Shown in pieces: positions 1 through 9,533 of a DNA stretch of 64,000 nucleotides (position 1 is the first letter of the stretch; every line of letters starts with the position of its first letter). The stretch lies in contig JAJXRY010000002.1 of NCBI GenBank assembly GCA_021628825.1, positions 1,116,001-1,180,000 of the forward strand, given 5' to 3'. Made by a program: the position numbers and the translations under genes. This DNA is from Lachnospiraceae bacterium (GTDB lineage: Bacteria > Bacillota > Clostridia > Lachnospirales > Lachnospiraceae). Below the pieces are notes generated by a model. That model had not been told where the DNA came from and did no database searches. It saw nothing but the letters and a program-made list of their open reading frames with translations.

Positions 1-227
1 GGTCGAGCAGGTCGCCGATGGTCATTCCGATGGCACCGCCTAAGCCGCCATATAAGCCGCCGAGCAGCAGGGCGCCGAGAACACATACAGCATTTCCGAG
101 ATGGATCGAAGTGGCATCACCGCCGGGAAGCGGAATCTTAATCTGTAAAAAGGTAAATACCACATAGGAAAGTGCAGCCATAAGGCCGGTGAATGCAATT
201 TTTCATTAATTGTTTGTGTTGTTTCAT
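1..227 (-). CDS. ECF transporter S component (N-terminal part)
   Basis: This is the start of a membrane-embedded substrate-binding (S) subunit of an energy-coupling factor vitamin transporter; the rest lies left of the window. The visible protein has a first hydrophobic segment (LMAALSYVVFTF), a loop with PLPGGDATSIHLGN, and a second glycine-rich segment (LLLGGLYGGLGGA). This pattern is typical of the ECF S family related to DUF1393, in which the S unit pairs with EcfA/EcfA'/EcfT. The start is ATG at 225-227, preceded by AGAGGAGAA. One extra base in the A run (T run on the plus strand) near 198-203 shifts the frame after MKQHKQLMK. The substrate cannot be read from this fragment. Confidence 0.75.
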
Positions 228-530
228 AAGATTCTCCTCTTTTTCCTCATAATAATGATCAGTTCGTATGTACGAAGTACTGTATTGCTACTTAGTATAA
301 ACGATACTGGTACTGTTAAAAAGTACCAATTACAAACTTTTTGATAAGACCAGAAGAGAAAAAAATTCGTCAAATTGACGATAAGTTTCTAAATTTTTTT
401 ATGAAACATTTTTGGATTCCGTTGACATTAAAAAAATCAAATCATTAAACTTAGAAACTATAGGTTAAGTGAAAAAAATATTTTTAGTATATTGCAACAC
501 ATTCGCAGTGGGTGCAAGGAAAGGAAGACG
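228..530. promoter_or_regulatory. Divergent intergenic region with inverted repeats
   Basis: AT-rich gap between the ECF gene (minus) and the ABC exporter (plus). Three inverted repeats are visible: TTCGTA-TG-TACGAA at 263-276; a perfect 7-bp pair TGGTACT/AGTACCA at 308-314 and 322-328; and AGTTTCTAA at 384-392 facing TTAGAAACT at 451-459. The third pair flanks a possible -35 TTGACA at 422-427. They look like operators for an unidentified regulator (inference). No small gene was seen. Confidence 0.4.
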
Positions 531-2276
531 ATGAAAAGATATTGGAAGTATATAAAACCGTATTTGCCGGCATTTATTATCGGCCCGCTCATGATGATCG
601 TGGAAGTCATCGGGGAAGTGGTTCTGCCAAAGCTTATGGCCAATATTATTAATGTCGGTGTGACAAACGGAAGTGTCGGTTATATCACAGGCACCGGCGC
701 ATTGATGATTCTGGTAGCGCTTCTTATGATGGCAGGCGGTGTTGGCGGTGCATATTTTGGCGCGAAGGCAGCAGTCAGCTTTGCCGCAGATTTGAGAAAG
801 GATGCATTTGATAAGGTACAGACCTTTTCTTTTACCAATCTTGACCAGTTCAGTACCGGTTCACTGGTTACCCGTCTGACCAATGATATTACACAGGTAC
901 AGAATCTGATTAATATGGCACTCCGTATGATGCTTCGTGCGCCCGGAATGTTGATCGGTGCGTTGATTATGGCGTTTGTCATGAATGCAGAGCTGGCGGT
1001 TATCGTGCTGATTGTTATCCCGATTTTGGTCGGAGCCATTACGATTTTAATTAAGGTCGCATTCCCGAAGTTCAAGATCATGCAGAAAAAAAGCTCGATG
1101 CATTGAACTCCAATATTCAGGAAATGCTCACGAATGTCCGCGTAATCAAATCCTTTGTCCGTGGTGACTATGAGGAAAAAGAAGTTCGCAGCTTCCAACG
1201 AAGACCTGAAGCAGACCAGTTTGGGGGCATTTAAGACCATTATTATAGTAATGCCGCTGATGATGCTGATGATGAATGCCACGACACTTGCCGTTGTATG
1301 GTTTGGCGGTAAGCAGATTATTGTAGGAAATATGCAGGTGGGTGACCTCACTGCATTTACCACTTATATTGTACAGATTCTGATGTCCTTAATGATGCTT
1401 GCCATGGTTATTTTACAGAGTTCAAGAGCGCTGGCATCCTTAAGCCGTATCCGTGAGATTCTTGACACGGATGTCGATCTGAACGATGAGCACTGCAAGG
1501 AGCCGGATAAGATCGTATCCAGTGGACGTGTGGAATTCCGCGATGTTTCCTTCCGTTATTATAAGGAAAACAAAGAGCCGGTGCTTTCCCATATCAGCTT
1601 TGACGTAAAGAGCGGTCAGACACTGGGAATCATCGGATCAACCGGCAGTGGTAAGACAACACTCGTACAGATGATCCCGAGATTATACGATGTCGATGAA
1701 GGAGAAGTCCTGGTGGATGGCGTGAATGTCAAGGATTATACACTGGAAAATCTGCGTGAGGGCGTCGGCATGGTACTGCAGAAGAACGTGCTGTTCTCCG
1801 GTTCCATTCTGGAAAACCTGATGTGGGGTGACGAAAACGCTTCTATGGAGGAGGTACGCAAGGCGGCAGGGGCCGCGCAGGCGGACGGCTTCGTAAGCAG
1901 CTTTACCGGAGGCTATGAGATGGATTTAGGTCAGGGCGGTGTCAATGTGTCCGGTGGACAAAAGCAGCGTCTTTGTATTGCCCGTGCCCTGTTAAAGAAG
2001 CCGAAGATTTTAATCCTGGATGACTCCACAAGTGCGGTGGATACGGCAACCGAAGCAAAGATCCGTGAAAGCTTTGCCGGGGAACTGAAGGATACGACGA
2101 AGATCATCATTGCACAGCGTATCAGTTCCGTGCAGGAGGCAGATGAAATCATGGTGCTTGATGACGGTAAGATCGTGGGATTTGGAAAGCATGAGGATCT
2201 GCTGGCTTCCTGTGAAGCATATCAGGAAATTTATTATTCCCAAATGGATAAAGAAAAGGAGGGAGCAGCATCATGA
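531..2276 (+). CDS. ABC exporter half-transporter, degenerate ATP site (frameshifted)
   Basis: First half of a heterodimeric multidrug/lipid-type ABC exporter: an N-terminal six-helix transmembrane domain (about residues 15-300) followed by an ATPase domain. Visible motifs are Walker A (GSTGSGKTT), signature VSGGQ, and Walker B ILILDDSTSAVD. In Walker B the catalytic Glu is Asp, which marks the degenerate nucleotide site of heterodimeric exporters. The start is ATG at 531 after AAGGAAAGGAAGACG. The frame breaks in a seven-A run at 1084-1090 and again near 1174-1195; removing or adding one base restores homology. The gene overlaps the next by 4 bp (ATGA), so the two are co-translated. Confidence 0.85.
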
Positions 2277-4286
2277 GACAGGAACGACTTGATTATCTTA
2301 CCAGAAAATATGAAGCAAAGCTGAATCCTTCCGATGAGGACGAAATGTCCGGAAAGCCAATGGGAGGAAGAAAACACGGCGGACCTGGCGGACCGGGAGG
2401 CCCAGGCATGATGGGCGGTAAGCCGAAGAACACGAAAGCAACGATCAAGCGTCTCTTTTCCTATATTGCAAAGGATAAATGGAAGCTGTTGATTGTACTC
2501 TTATGTATTATTGTAGGAGCGGCAGGAAACCTTGCAGGCTCTTATCTGCTGCGTCCGATCATTAACGGACTGACCGATACCGGTAAAACAGGCGATCAGC
2601 TCCTTGCGGGACTGATTCAGGGTGTATTTACCATGGCGGTTGTTTATATTGTGGCAATTACCGCACAGTATTTACAGTCCAGAATTATGGTTACGATTTC
2701 CCAGGATGCGATAAAGCGGCTGCGTAACGAGCTGTTTGAAAAGCTGCAGAAGCTTCCGGTGCGTTATTATGACACGAATAATAATGGGGATGTCATGAGC
2801 CGTTTCACCAATGACGTGGATGTCATCGGTGAAATGCTGAACAATACCGTGGTACAGTTGATTTCCGGAGCGATCAGTATTGTCGGAACCTTGAGCTTGA
2901 TGATTTATACGAACATCTGGCTTACCCTGATTACGATTGTCATGGTTCCGCTGATGTTAAAGGCAGTATCCGGAATCGGTAAAAGAAGCCGGAAGTATTA
3001 TAAGGCGCAGCAGGCAGCCATCGGTACGATGAACGGTTATATTGAGGAGACGATTACCGGACAGAAAGTGGTTAAGGTCTTTAACCACGAGGAAAGTGCA
3101 AGGGAGGAGTTTGATTATCTGAATCAGGATCTTCGCGGCAAGCAGATCCGGGCACAGTTCTTCGGTGGAATTATGGGACCTGTCATGGGAAATATGGGGC
3201 AGGTCAGCTATTCCTTAACCGCAGCAATTGGTGGTATTCTGTGTGTACTGCGTGGGTTTGATATCGGTGGACTTACCGTATTTGTCAACTATTCCAGACA
3301 GTTCTCCCGCCCGATCAATGAGGTTGCCATGCAGGTAAATACAATTTTCTCGGCATTAGCCGGTGCAGAACGTGTTTTTGCAGTGATGGATGAGGCTCCG
3401 GAGGCAGAGGATGTAAAGGATGCCATTACGATAGAAGAAGCCGGGGACGGTAAGCATTATTATGTGATTCCGAAGGAGAATGCTTTTTGTCAAAGAGCAT
3501 GGAAAGCCGGAAGGAACGGTGCATGAAAATGAGCAGAATTATTATGCAGAGGTGAAGGGTGCGGTAACCCTGAATGACGTTACCTTTGGTTATAATCCGG
3601 ATAAAATCATTTTGAAGCACATTTCCCTGTATGCGAAGCCGGGACAGAAGATTGCCTTTGTAGGCTCTACCGGCGCAGGAAAAACGACGATTACGAACCT
3701 GATTAACCGGTTCTATGACATTGATTCCGGGCAGATCCTGATGGATGGCTTCCCGATTACGCAGATTGCGAGGGATTCTTTGAGAAGAAATATTGCAATG
3801 GTATTGCAGGATACGCATCTTTTCACCGGAACGGTACGTGAAAATATCCGCTATGGCCGGTTGGACGCAACGGATGAGGAAGTGGAGCAGGCAGCAAGAA
3901 TGGCAAGTGCACATTCCTTTATCATTCGTCTGGAGCATGGCTATGACACGGTTCTGGAAGGGGATGGCGCGAACTTAAGCCAGGGACAGCGTCAGCTCAT
4001 TAATATTGCAAGAGCCGCCATTTCCAAGGCACCTATCCTGATTCTGGATGAAGCAACAAGCTCCGTGGATACGAGAACCGAAAAGCATATCGAAAAGGGT
4101 ATGGATCGCCTGATGGCAGAGAGAACCACCCTCGTGATTGCCCACCGTCTGTCAACCGTCCGGAATGCCAACGCTATCATGGTTCTGGAGCAGGGTGAGA
4201 TTATCGAGCGTGGCGACCATGATGCATTGCTGGCACAGAAGGGCCGGTATCATGAGCTTTATACCGGAAAGACGGAATTGGATTAA
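2273..4286 (+). CDS. ABC exporter half-transporter, canonical Walker B (frameshifted)
   Basis: Partner of the preceding gene. After a cytosolic N-terminal tail rich in Gly/Pro (GGPGGPGGPGMMGG, about residues 35-50) come the transmembrane domain and an ATPase domain with Walker A GSTGAGKTT, signature LSQGQ and Walker B LILDEATSSVD. Catalytic Glu is present, but the signature deviates from LSGGQ. This is the mirror image of the partner's defect, so the pair should form one working and one degenerate ATP site, as in TM287/288-type exporters (family knowledge). A one-base break in the T run at 3484-3489 splits the frame between the two domains. The substrate is unknown. Confidence 0.87.
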
Positions 4287-4331
4287 GACGGTATCATGAC
4301 TTGTATTGGATAAAAAAGTATGTTATAAAAG

Positions 4332-4397
4332 TTTTCGGAACAGAAAATAATTTACCTATTGACAAGGTGGGTAAATGAAGTTATACTGTTCCGAAAA
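4332..4397 (+). promoter_or_regulatory. metQ promoter inside a 12-bp inverted repeat
   Basis: TTGACA at 4359-4364 and TATACT at 4382-4387, with 17-bp spacing, form a near-consensus sigma-A promoter. A perfect 12-bp inverted repeat surrounds it: TTTTCGGAACAG at 4332-4343 and CTGTTCCGAAAA at 4386-4397. The second arm overlaps the -10 box and the start site, as expected for a repressor operator. No S-box or T-box fold was recognised in the leader. Confidence 0.7.
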
Positions 4398-4471
4398 GAC
4401 AGTCAGTGAGGAATAAAGAATAAATTGCTGTTTATCCAACAGAGAAAGCCTTACTGAGGGAGGAGAAGAAT

Positions 4472-5287
4472 ATGAAAAAATTATTAGCAGTAGTACTTAC
4501 CGGTGCTTTCGTTGTGTCTGCACTGGCAGGCTGCGGAAAGAGCACATCTGCAGATGATAAGGTAATCAAGGTTGCAGCTTCCGCAACACCTCATGCAGAA
4601 ATTCTTGAGCAGGCAAAGCCTTTATTAGAGGCAAAGGGTTATGACCTTCAGGTAACCGTATTTGATGATTATGTACAGCCGAACAATGTTGTTGAGAGTG
4701 GTGAATTTGATGCCAATTATTTCCAGCACATTCCTTATCTTGACAGCTTCAATGAAGAACATGGTACACACCTTGTAAATGCAGGTGGCATCCATTATGA
4801 GCCGTTTGGTATTTATCCCGGAACCAAGGCAACCTTGGATGAGCTTGCAGACGGTGACAGCATTGCCGTACCGAACGATACCACAAACGAAGCAAGAGCA
4901 CTTCTTCTGTTACAGGACAATGGCATCATTACCTTAAAGGAAGATGCAGGCCTTACCGCGACCAAGAATGATATCGTAGAGAACCCTTACAATGTAGATA
5001 TCGTAGAGCTTGAAGCAGCTCAGGTTCCGAGAGTAAAAGACGAAGTTGCATTCATGGTATTAAATGGTAACTACGCTCTGGAGGCCGGATTCTCCGTAGC
5101 AAAGGATTCCATCGCATACGAGAAGTCTGATTCCGAAGCAGCTAAGACCTATGTAAATGTCATTGCTGTTAAGGAAGGAAACGAAAACAACGATAAGATC
5201 AAAGCACTTGTTGAAGTTCTTACTTCCCAGGAGATCAAGGATTACATCAACAATACTTATGACGGAGCTGTAATTCCTTTTGAATAA
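4472..5287 (+). CDS. metQ: MetQ/NlpA-family substrate-binding lipoprotein
   Basis: Extracellular lipoprotein that in this family delivers methionine to the MetNI ABC importer. A signal peptide ends in the lipobox ALAGC (Cys21). The mature protein has the NlpA-family features ASATPHAEIL near its start, FDANYFQH, and GNYALEAGF. Its length, 271 aa, is normal for the family. The start is ATG at 4472 after GAGGGAGGAGAAG. No metN or metI is adjacent, so the ATPase and permease must be elsewhere; methionine is the family default, not proven. It is flanked by its own promoter and terminator, so it is a single-gene unit. Confidence 0.85.
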   Translation: MKKLLAVVLTGAFVVSALAGCGKSTSADDKVIKVAASATPHAEILEQAKPLLEAKGYDLQVTVFDDYVQPNNVVESGEFDANYFQHIPYLDSFNEEHGTHLVNAGGIHYEPFGIYPGTKATLDELADGDSIAVPNDTTNEARALLLLQDNGIITLKEDAGLTATKNDIVENPYNVDIVELEAAQVPRVKDEVAFMVLNGNYALEAGFSVAKDSIAYEKSDSEAAKTYVNVIAVKEGNENNDKIKALVEVLTSQEIKDYINNTYDGAVIPFE

Positions 5288-5337
5288 GGTGAAACAGAAG
5301 ATGGATCCTGTTAAGGGATTCTAAATAAGATGAAATG

Positions 5338-5375
5338 TCCCCCGAGGCTGTGCGATGGCTTTCGGGGGATTTTTA
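5338..5375 (+). terminator. Intrinsic terminator of metQ
   Basis: The stem TCCCCCGA / TTCGGGGGA is followed by TTTTTAT. It lies about 50 bp after the metQ stop. Confidence 0.85.
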
Positions 5376-5522
5376 TATTTGATTACTAAGGTACTACTTG
5401 CAGACGATACTTCAACATGGTAAAGTATAAGATAAAGGCGATTGCATGAAAGCAGCAGAGAATAGTACTATTTATGGATCATGCAGCGTAAAATTACATA
5501 GCGAAAAAGAGGAGGAGATAGT

Positions 5523-6110
5523 ATGTCAAACTATCTTAAGGCAGGTAAGGGCCTGAAAAACATGTTTATTGCAACAGTTGGTGCGATCATATGCCAGGTA
5601 TTGCTGGTAATTCCGTTTCCGTTCGTGAATAGTATTGCAATGGTTGCAACTATGGTATTCACCATTCTGAACCTGATGGGTCTTTGGACCGTTGGTGAGG
5701 ACATTGCGGAATGCAAAAAGGCATTCTGGTTTACGATTCTGGGCTGGGTGGTAAATAGTATTGCAAATGCTGCAAATAATTTATCCGCAACCGGAACTTC
5801 CGTAATTGGTACACTCTTCAGTATTGGAGGAAGCGCTTTATCTTTAGCAGTTACTTATTATGTATGTATTTCTGCTGCATCCGCATTAAGATCCTTTGGG
5901 GCAGAGGAAGCAGCAGCATCCGGTGACAGGGCATGGAAGATTGCACTCTGGACAACAATTGCAAGCATCGTGGCAAGTGTTCTCTGCCTGATCCCGATCC
6001 TAAATATTATTGGAGCACTTCTTGCAGTAATCGCTACAATCGCAGCACTTGTTGGAATGGTGTTCTATATGATCTTCTTAAACAAGGCTTACAAGGCATT
6101 TGGGGCATAA
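5523..6110 (+). CDS. Small polytopic membrane protein, function unknown
   Basis: A 195-residue protein made almost wholly of hydrophobic segments. About six membrane helices are visible, with a short charged loop (ECKKAF, about residues 62-67) and a hydrophilic stretch (FGAEEAAASGDRAW) before the last pair. I recognise no family motif or catalytic residue. The start ATG at 5523 follows AAGAGGAGGAG, and the reading frame is intact. It stands alone between two terminators, so context gives no function. A transporter-like or envelope role is possible but unsupported. Confidence 0.6.
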   Translation: MSNYLKAGKGLKNMFIATVGAIICQVLLVIPFPFVNSIAMVATMVFTILNLMGLWTVGEDIAECKKAFWFTILGWVVNSIANAANNLSATGTSVIGTLFSIGGSALSLAVTYYVCISAASALRSFGAEEAAASGDRAWKIALWTTIASIVASVLCLIPILNIIGALLAVIATIAALVGMVFYMIFLNKAYKAFGA

Positions 6111-6214
6111 GAGCCGGAAGGTTAAGTTATGTGTTGCGAGACACGTAATTGGATTAGATTTCAAATCAGGTAAGAACAAATAATAAGAAATAATTAGAAG
6201 CAGTAAGAAGTGGT

Positions 6215-6253
6215 GGAACCTTCCGGTATTGGCATACCGGGAGGTCCTTTTTT
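6215..6253 (+). terminator. Intrinsic terminator
   Basis: The stem arms GGAACCTTCCGGTAT and ATACCGGGAGGTCC are followed by six T. It ends the membrane-protein gene. The rest of the 6111-6474 gap holds this terminator and the promoter of the next gene. Confidence 0.85.
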
Positions 6254-6309
6254 AACTGTTCTATGGGAATATAATGAAAAAAATTGCGGATAATCAAAAG
6301 GGACAGTGG

Positions 6310-6340
6310 TTGTGTGGGTTTTTGGTAATTGTGTTATAAT
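6310..6340 (+). promoter_or_regulatory. Promoter of the carboxypeptidase gene
   Basis: TATAAT at 6335-6340 is preceded by TG at 6332-6333 (extended -10). A weak TTGTGT lies at 6310-6315 with 19-bp spacing. It is the best promoter before the next gene. Confidence 0.5.
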
Positions 6341-6474
6341 GACAGGTATGTGACGAGTTCAGATTACTGATAAATGATAACCGGATAAAAGATGAGTGAT
6401 TGTTTCAGATGAATTTTTCCTAAAAACGGATAAATCCATAAGAACCGATAGATTAATAGATTTGGAGAAGGTAA

Positions 6475-7987
6475 ATGTCAGAAGAGTTTGATGAAGAATA
6501 TGAAGAACGCCGTAGACGGAGAAATGCGCGGAATGAGGAGATGCGCAGGCGCAAGAAGAAGCAGCAGATGGTTCGTATACTGGTGCGCAGATTACTACCC
6601 ATTGCCGGAATTATACTGGTTGCGGTTATTCTTATGATAAATGGAAGAAGTATTGTACGAAGAATACAGGGGTATCCGGCTCCAACGAAAGCTGACACAA
6701 GTGTTACTGCTTCACCCGTAGTTTCAGAGGATGTGACACAGGTGTCGGAAGGCTCGGTGGGAGATTTACAGGACGAAGCAGATGAGGCTCAGCCGGAAGC
6801 TGATAAGCCTCAACAGAATATAGAAGATGCCGAGGATGCACAGGAAGATTCGTCAAATAGTCAGAATGTAGATTCATCTGATATGGAATCAGAAAGTTCG
6901 GATATATCAAATGGAAAATTATCTGCTGATGAAGTAAACCTTAGATTACGGCAGTTAGTGACGAGTGATCACAAACAGCAGGTTATTATCCTTGGCGTTC
7001 AGCTATCATTCCCTGATATGACAGCCTTTTGGAGGCAGGAGGAAGAACAGGCACAGGCGGCGCAGGAGCAGAAAATTTATACGGCACAGACAACGGATGC
7101 GACCACCTCGGTGGACGATGAAGTACAGAGCACAAACGGTATTTTCATTGATCTTGTAACACGAAATATTCTTTTTGACCGGGAGGGGCATACCAAAAAT
7201 TAATCCGGCGTCCATGACAAAGGTGTTGACCGTACTTGTGGCAGCCGAGCATGTGACGGACTGGTCGGATACTTTCGAGATCACACCGGAAATTACGAAT
7301 TACAGCTATGTGCATGGCTGCAGTGCAGTTGGATTTTCGAATAATGAAGTGGTTACCGTGGAAGATCTTTTCTATGGGACGGTGCTTTCTTCTGGTGGAG
7401 ATGCGGCGCTTGGACTGGCAACCTATGTGGCAGGTTCCCAGGAAGCCTTTGTGGATATGATGAATGAAAAGCTGAAGGAGCTTGAACTTGCCGATACGGC
7501 ACATTTTACGAATTGTATCGGCTTGTATGACGAAAATCATTATTGTACGGTTTATGATATTGCCATGATTCTGGAGGCGACCATTGAGAATCCACAGTGC
7601 CGGGAGGTTTTATCGACGAAGAATTATATAACCTCGTCAACGCCGGAGCATCCGGAGGGAATTGAGATTTCCAACTGGTTTTTAAGACGAATTGAGGATA
7701 AGGATACCGGTGGCGAAGTAATTTGCGGAAAAACCGGCTTCGTGGCACAGTCCGGAAGCTGCGCGGTAAGCTATGGAATGGATGTGACGGGAAATGAATA
7801 TATCTGTGCAACCGTGAATGCACACAGCCCCTGGAGATGTATTTATGACCATGTAGAACTGTATAAGCGGTTTGCAAAGACCGCAGACGGGGGAGAAGGT
7901 GAGGCAGTGTCCGGTAAGTCAGCGTCCGATGAACCAGCATCTAATGAGCCTGCATCCAATGAAACAGCACCTGATGAAACTGCGTAA
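6475..7987 (+). CDS. D-alanyl-D-alanine carboxypeptidase (serine-type, frameshifted)
   Basis: Penicillin-binding-protein family enzyme that trims the terminal D-Ala of peptidoglycan stem peptides at the outer membrane face. The N-terminus is a basic cytosolic tail (EERRRRRN) and one membrane helix (near residues 42-58), then an acidic Ser/Asp/Glu-rich linker of about 100 residues. The catalytic domain shows PASMTK (SxxK, nucleophile Ser), SGG where SxN is usual, and KTG in ICGKTGF. The C-terminus is a repeated tail (SDEPASNEPASNETAPDETA). One extra A at 7192-7196 breaks the frame just before the SxxK motif. The start ATG at 6475 follows TTTGGAGAAGGTAA. Confidence 0.85.
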
Positions 7988-8084
7988 GCTGAGACAGCAT
8001 GGGATACTCCGTGAGTAACCGATGCAGTTATAGAAAGTTATAGAATAGGAAAAAAACTAGACGTAAGGAAACAAACAGGAAAGT

Positions 8085-8212
8085 AAAAATAAGTAAATAA
8101 ATAATGAAATAAGTAAGTAAATAAATAATGAAATAAGTAAGTAAATAAATAATGAAATAAGTAAGTAATTAAATAATTAAATAAATAAGTAAGTAAGTAA
8201 GTAAGTAAGCTG
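8085..8212. repeat. AT-rich tandem repeats (24-bp and 4-bp units)
   Basis: A 24-bp unit containing ATGAAATAAGTAAGTAA recurs three times between about 8092 and 8170. It passes into a run of about six AAGT/GTAA tetramers up to 8209. The stretch has stops in every frame and no coding potential. It sits 100 bp after the carboxypeptidase stop. Confidence 0.85.
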
Positions 8213-8235
8213 GCAGGCAGCCGGCTTATCGGAAA

Positions 8236-8278
8236 GGGACTTGGCTGATCAGAGTATCAGTGGAGTCTCTTTTACATT
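8236..8278 (+). terminator. Possible terminator after the repeat tract
   Basis: Imperfect stem GGGACTTGGCTGAT / ATCAGTGGAGTCTC followed by TTTTA. It is plausible as the end of the carboxypeptidase transcript. The remaining bases to 8378 show nothing recognisable. Confidence 0.45.
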
Positions 8279-8378
8279 TTACGCGAATGAAAAAGAAATT
8301 TCAGAGGCTCATTTGTGAATATAGGAATGTATTTTTGATTACTGATTAATATTTTTCTGAAATTAATAAAACAGGACT

Positions 8379-8427
8379 TTGCAAAAATACCCCAATAGGG
8401 TATATTATAAATACCTGGTAGGGGTAT
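8379..8427 (+). promoter_or_regulatory. Copper-responsive promoter with two CsoR-type operators
   Basis: TTGCAA at 8379-8384 and TATTAT at 8403-8408 (18-bp spacing) form the promoter. Two 17-bp palindromes of the type ATACCnnnnnnnGGTAT overlap it: ATACCCCAATAGGGTAT at 8387-8403, between -35 and -10, and ATACCTGGTAGGGGTAT at 8411-8427, over the start site. Their centres are 24 bp apart. Inverted C/G tracts flanked by AT are typical of CsoR operators, and csoR is the next gene, so copper-relieved autorepression is expected. Confidence 0.78.
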
Positions 8428-8925
8428 ATGAGCTGGGAGAAGGGTATCAATAATTAAATCATTCACCAGTGTCCAGTGAAAATTGATGCAGAGGGTATGA
8501 ACAACGAAAAGTTCTGAAAATACCCAATGCAAAGTGAAGTCATGGGCATATGAAAAGAAATTGCATGTAAATACCCAATGAAAACAAGAACCGAGGGTGT
8601 TGAGAGACAGAAAATCAATATATACCCAGTGGAAGTCAGAAGAGAGGGCATAGAGGAATAGAAAGTCTGTATATACCCAGTGGAAGTCAGAAGAGAGGGC
8701 ATAGAGGAATAGAAAGTCTGTATATACCCAGTGGAAGTCAGAAGAGAGGGCATAGAGGAATAGAAAGTCTGTATATACCCAGTGGAAGTCAGAAGAGAGG
8801 GCATAGAGGAATAAAAAAACTTGTATATACCCAATGCCAAGCAGAACAGTGGGGGTGAAAAGTGAAAAAGATCATCTATACCCAGTGCACAGTAATGACA
8901 TGGGTAGCAAGAAGAAAAGGAGGAC
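8421..8925. repeat. 51-bp tandem repeat array (about ten units)
   Basis: GGG triplets recur at 8442, 8493, 8544, 8595, 8646, 8697, 8748, 8799, about 8851 and 8902, a 51-bp period. In most units a CCC triplet lies 21 bp before each GGG, inside TACCCAATG or TACCCAGTG. The central units (about 8625-8810) are near-identical; outer ones are diverged but keep the spacing. The array begins at the second CsoR operator and ends at the csoR ribosome binding site, so it forms an unusually long leader. It matches the array at 63585-64000 in design. Confidence 0.9.
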
Positions 8926-8930
8926 AGTTG

Positions 8931-9386
8931 ATGAGTAACAGGAACATAGAGGAACAGAAAGAGTTGGAAATACAAGAAGGAATGCAAGAAGTACAGAAGA
9001 AAGCAAAGCAGGAACAATTGGAGCAATCAGAATCTAAGCAACAGCCGGAATCGAAAGAACAACCGGAATCGAAAGCCCAGCAGGAAACCAGCAGTCGATG
9101 CTGCCATTGCATGGAAAAGCATACCTTGCGTTCGGAAGAGCAGAAGAAAGCGTTGATTAACCGCCTGAAGAGAATTGAAGGGCAGGTACGCGGTGTACAG
9201 CAGATGATGGAAAAGGATGCCTATTGTAATGATATTCTGGTGCAGTCGGCAGCAATCAGTGCAGCAATGAATGCTTTTAATAAAGAAATTCTTGCGACAC
9301 ATATTCATACCTGTGTAGTAAGAGATATTCGTGAAGGTCGGGATGAAGTCGTGGATGAACTTGTTTCTACCATTCAAAAAAATTAA
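8931..9386 (+). CDS. csoR: CsoR-family copper-sensing repressor
   Basis: DNA-binding repressor that releases its operator when it binds Cu(I). The C-terminal 90 residues are the CsoR/DUF156 helical domain: RLKRIEGQVRG motif, then the copper ligands Cys (DAYCNDIL) and His-x3-Cys (THIHTC), the C-H-C triad of true CsoR proteins. The N-terminal 55 residues are an unusual Gln/Glu/Lys-rich extension with short repeats (PESKEQPESKA) and a CCHC cluster (RCCHCMEKH) that might add metal ligands. Start ATG at 8931 has AGGAGG at ideal spacing; an upstream in-frame GTG at 8862 lies in the repeat array and is less likely. It is followed by a copper ATPase and chaperone. Confidence 0.88.
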   Translation: MSNRNIEEQKELEIQEGMQEVQKKAKQEQLEQSESKQQPESKEQPESKAQQETSSRCCHCMEKHTLRSEEQKKALINRLKRIEGQVRGVQQMMEKDAYCNDILVQSAAISAAMNAFNKEILATHIHTCVVRDIREGRDEVVDELVSTIQKN

Positions 9387-9396
9387 TGAAGTGACC

Positions 9397-9533
9397 GAAC
9401 GCAAGAAAAACCAAGCGGCTGCGAAGCAGACATTTGGTTTTCGGTGAGGTCAACGAGCAAATATCCTGCGAAGCAGGATGAGGAGGCGGAGCACGGATTT
9501 GCGAGTCTGAAAAGAACGCAAGAAAAACCGAAT
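9397..9533. repeat. Intergenic palindromic element between csoR and copA
   Basis: A 16-bp direct repeat GAACGCAAGAAAAACC occurs at both ends (about 9397 and 9513). Between them are two CTGCGAAGCAG hairpins (GGCTGCGAAGCAGA and CCTGCGAAGCAGGAT). It looks like a REP-type mobile intergenic element. From 9534 to 9720 the sequence is plain AT-rich; no CsoR operator is visible directly before copA. Confidence 0.6.

Noticed and set aside
1084..1195. Programmed ribosomal frameshifting in the ABC exporter
   Set aside because: The same kind of break occurs at unrelated positions in many genes of the window, without conserved slippery sites plus structures. Sequencing error is simpler. The IS3 orfA/orfB junction is the one place where programmed slippage is expected.
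4388..4471. S-box or T-box riboswitch before metQ
   Set aside because: The 84-nt leader lacks the conserved cores and has no terminator hairpin; the promoter-flanking inverted repeat explains regulation better.
8463..9026. Long minus-strand reading frame with a 17-residue repeat
   Set aside because: The repeat unit is 51 bp, a multiple of three, so any frame without a stop stays open across the array. There is no ribosome site, it overlaps csoR antisense, and the composition is not protein-like.
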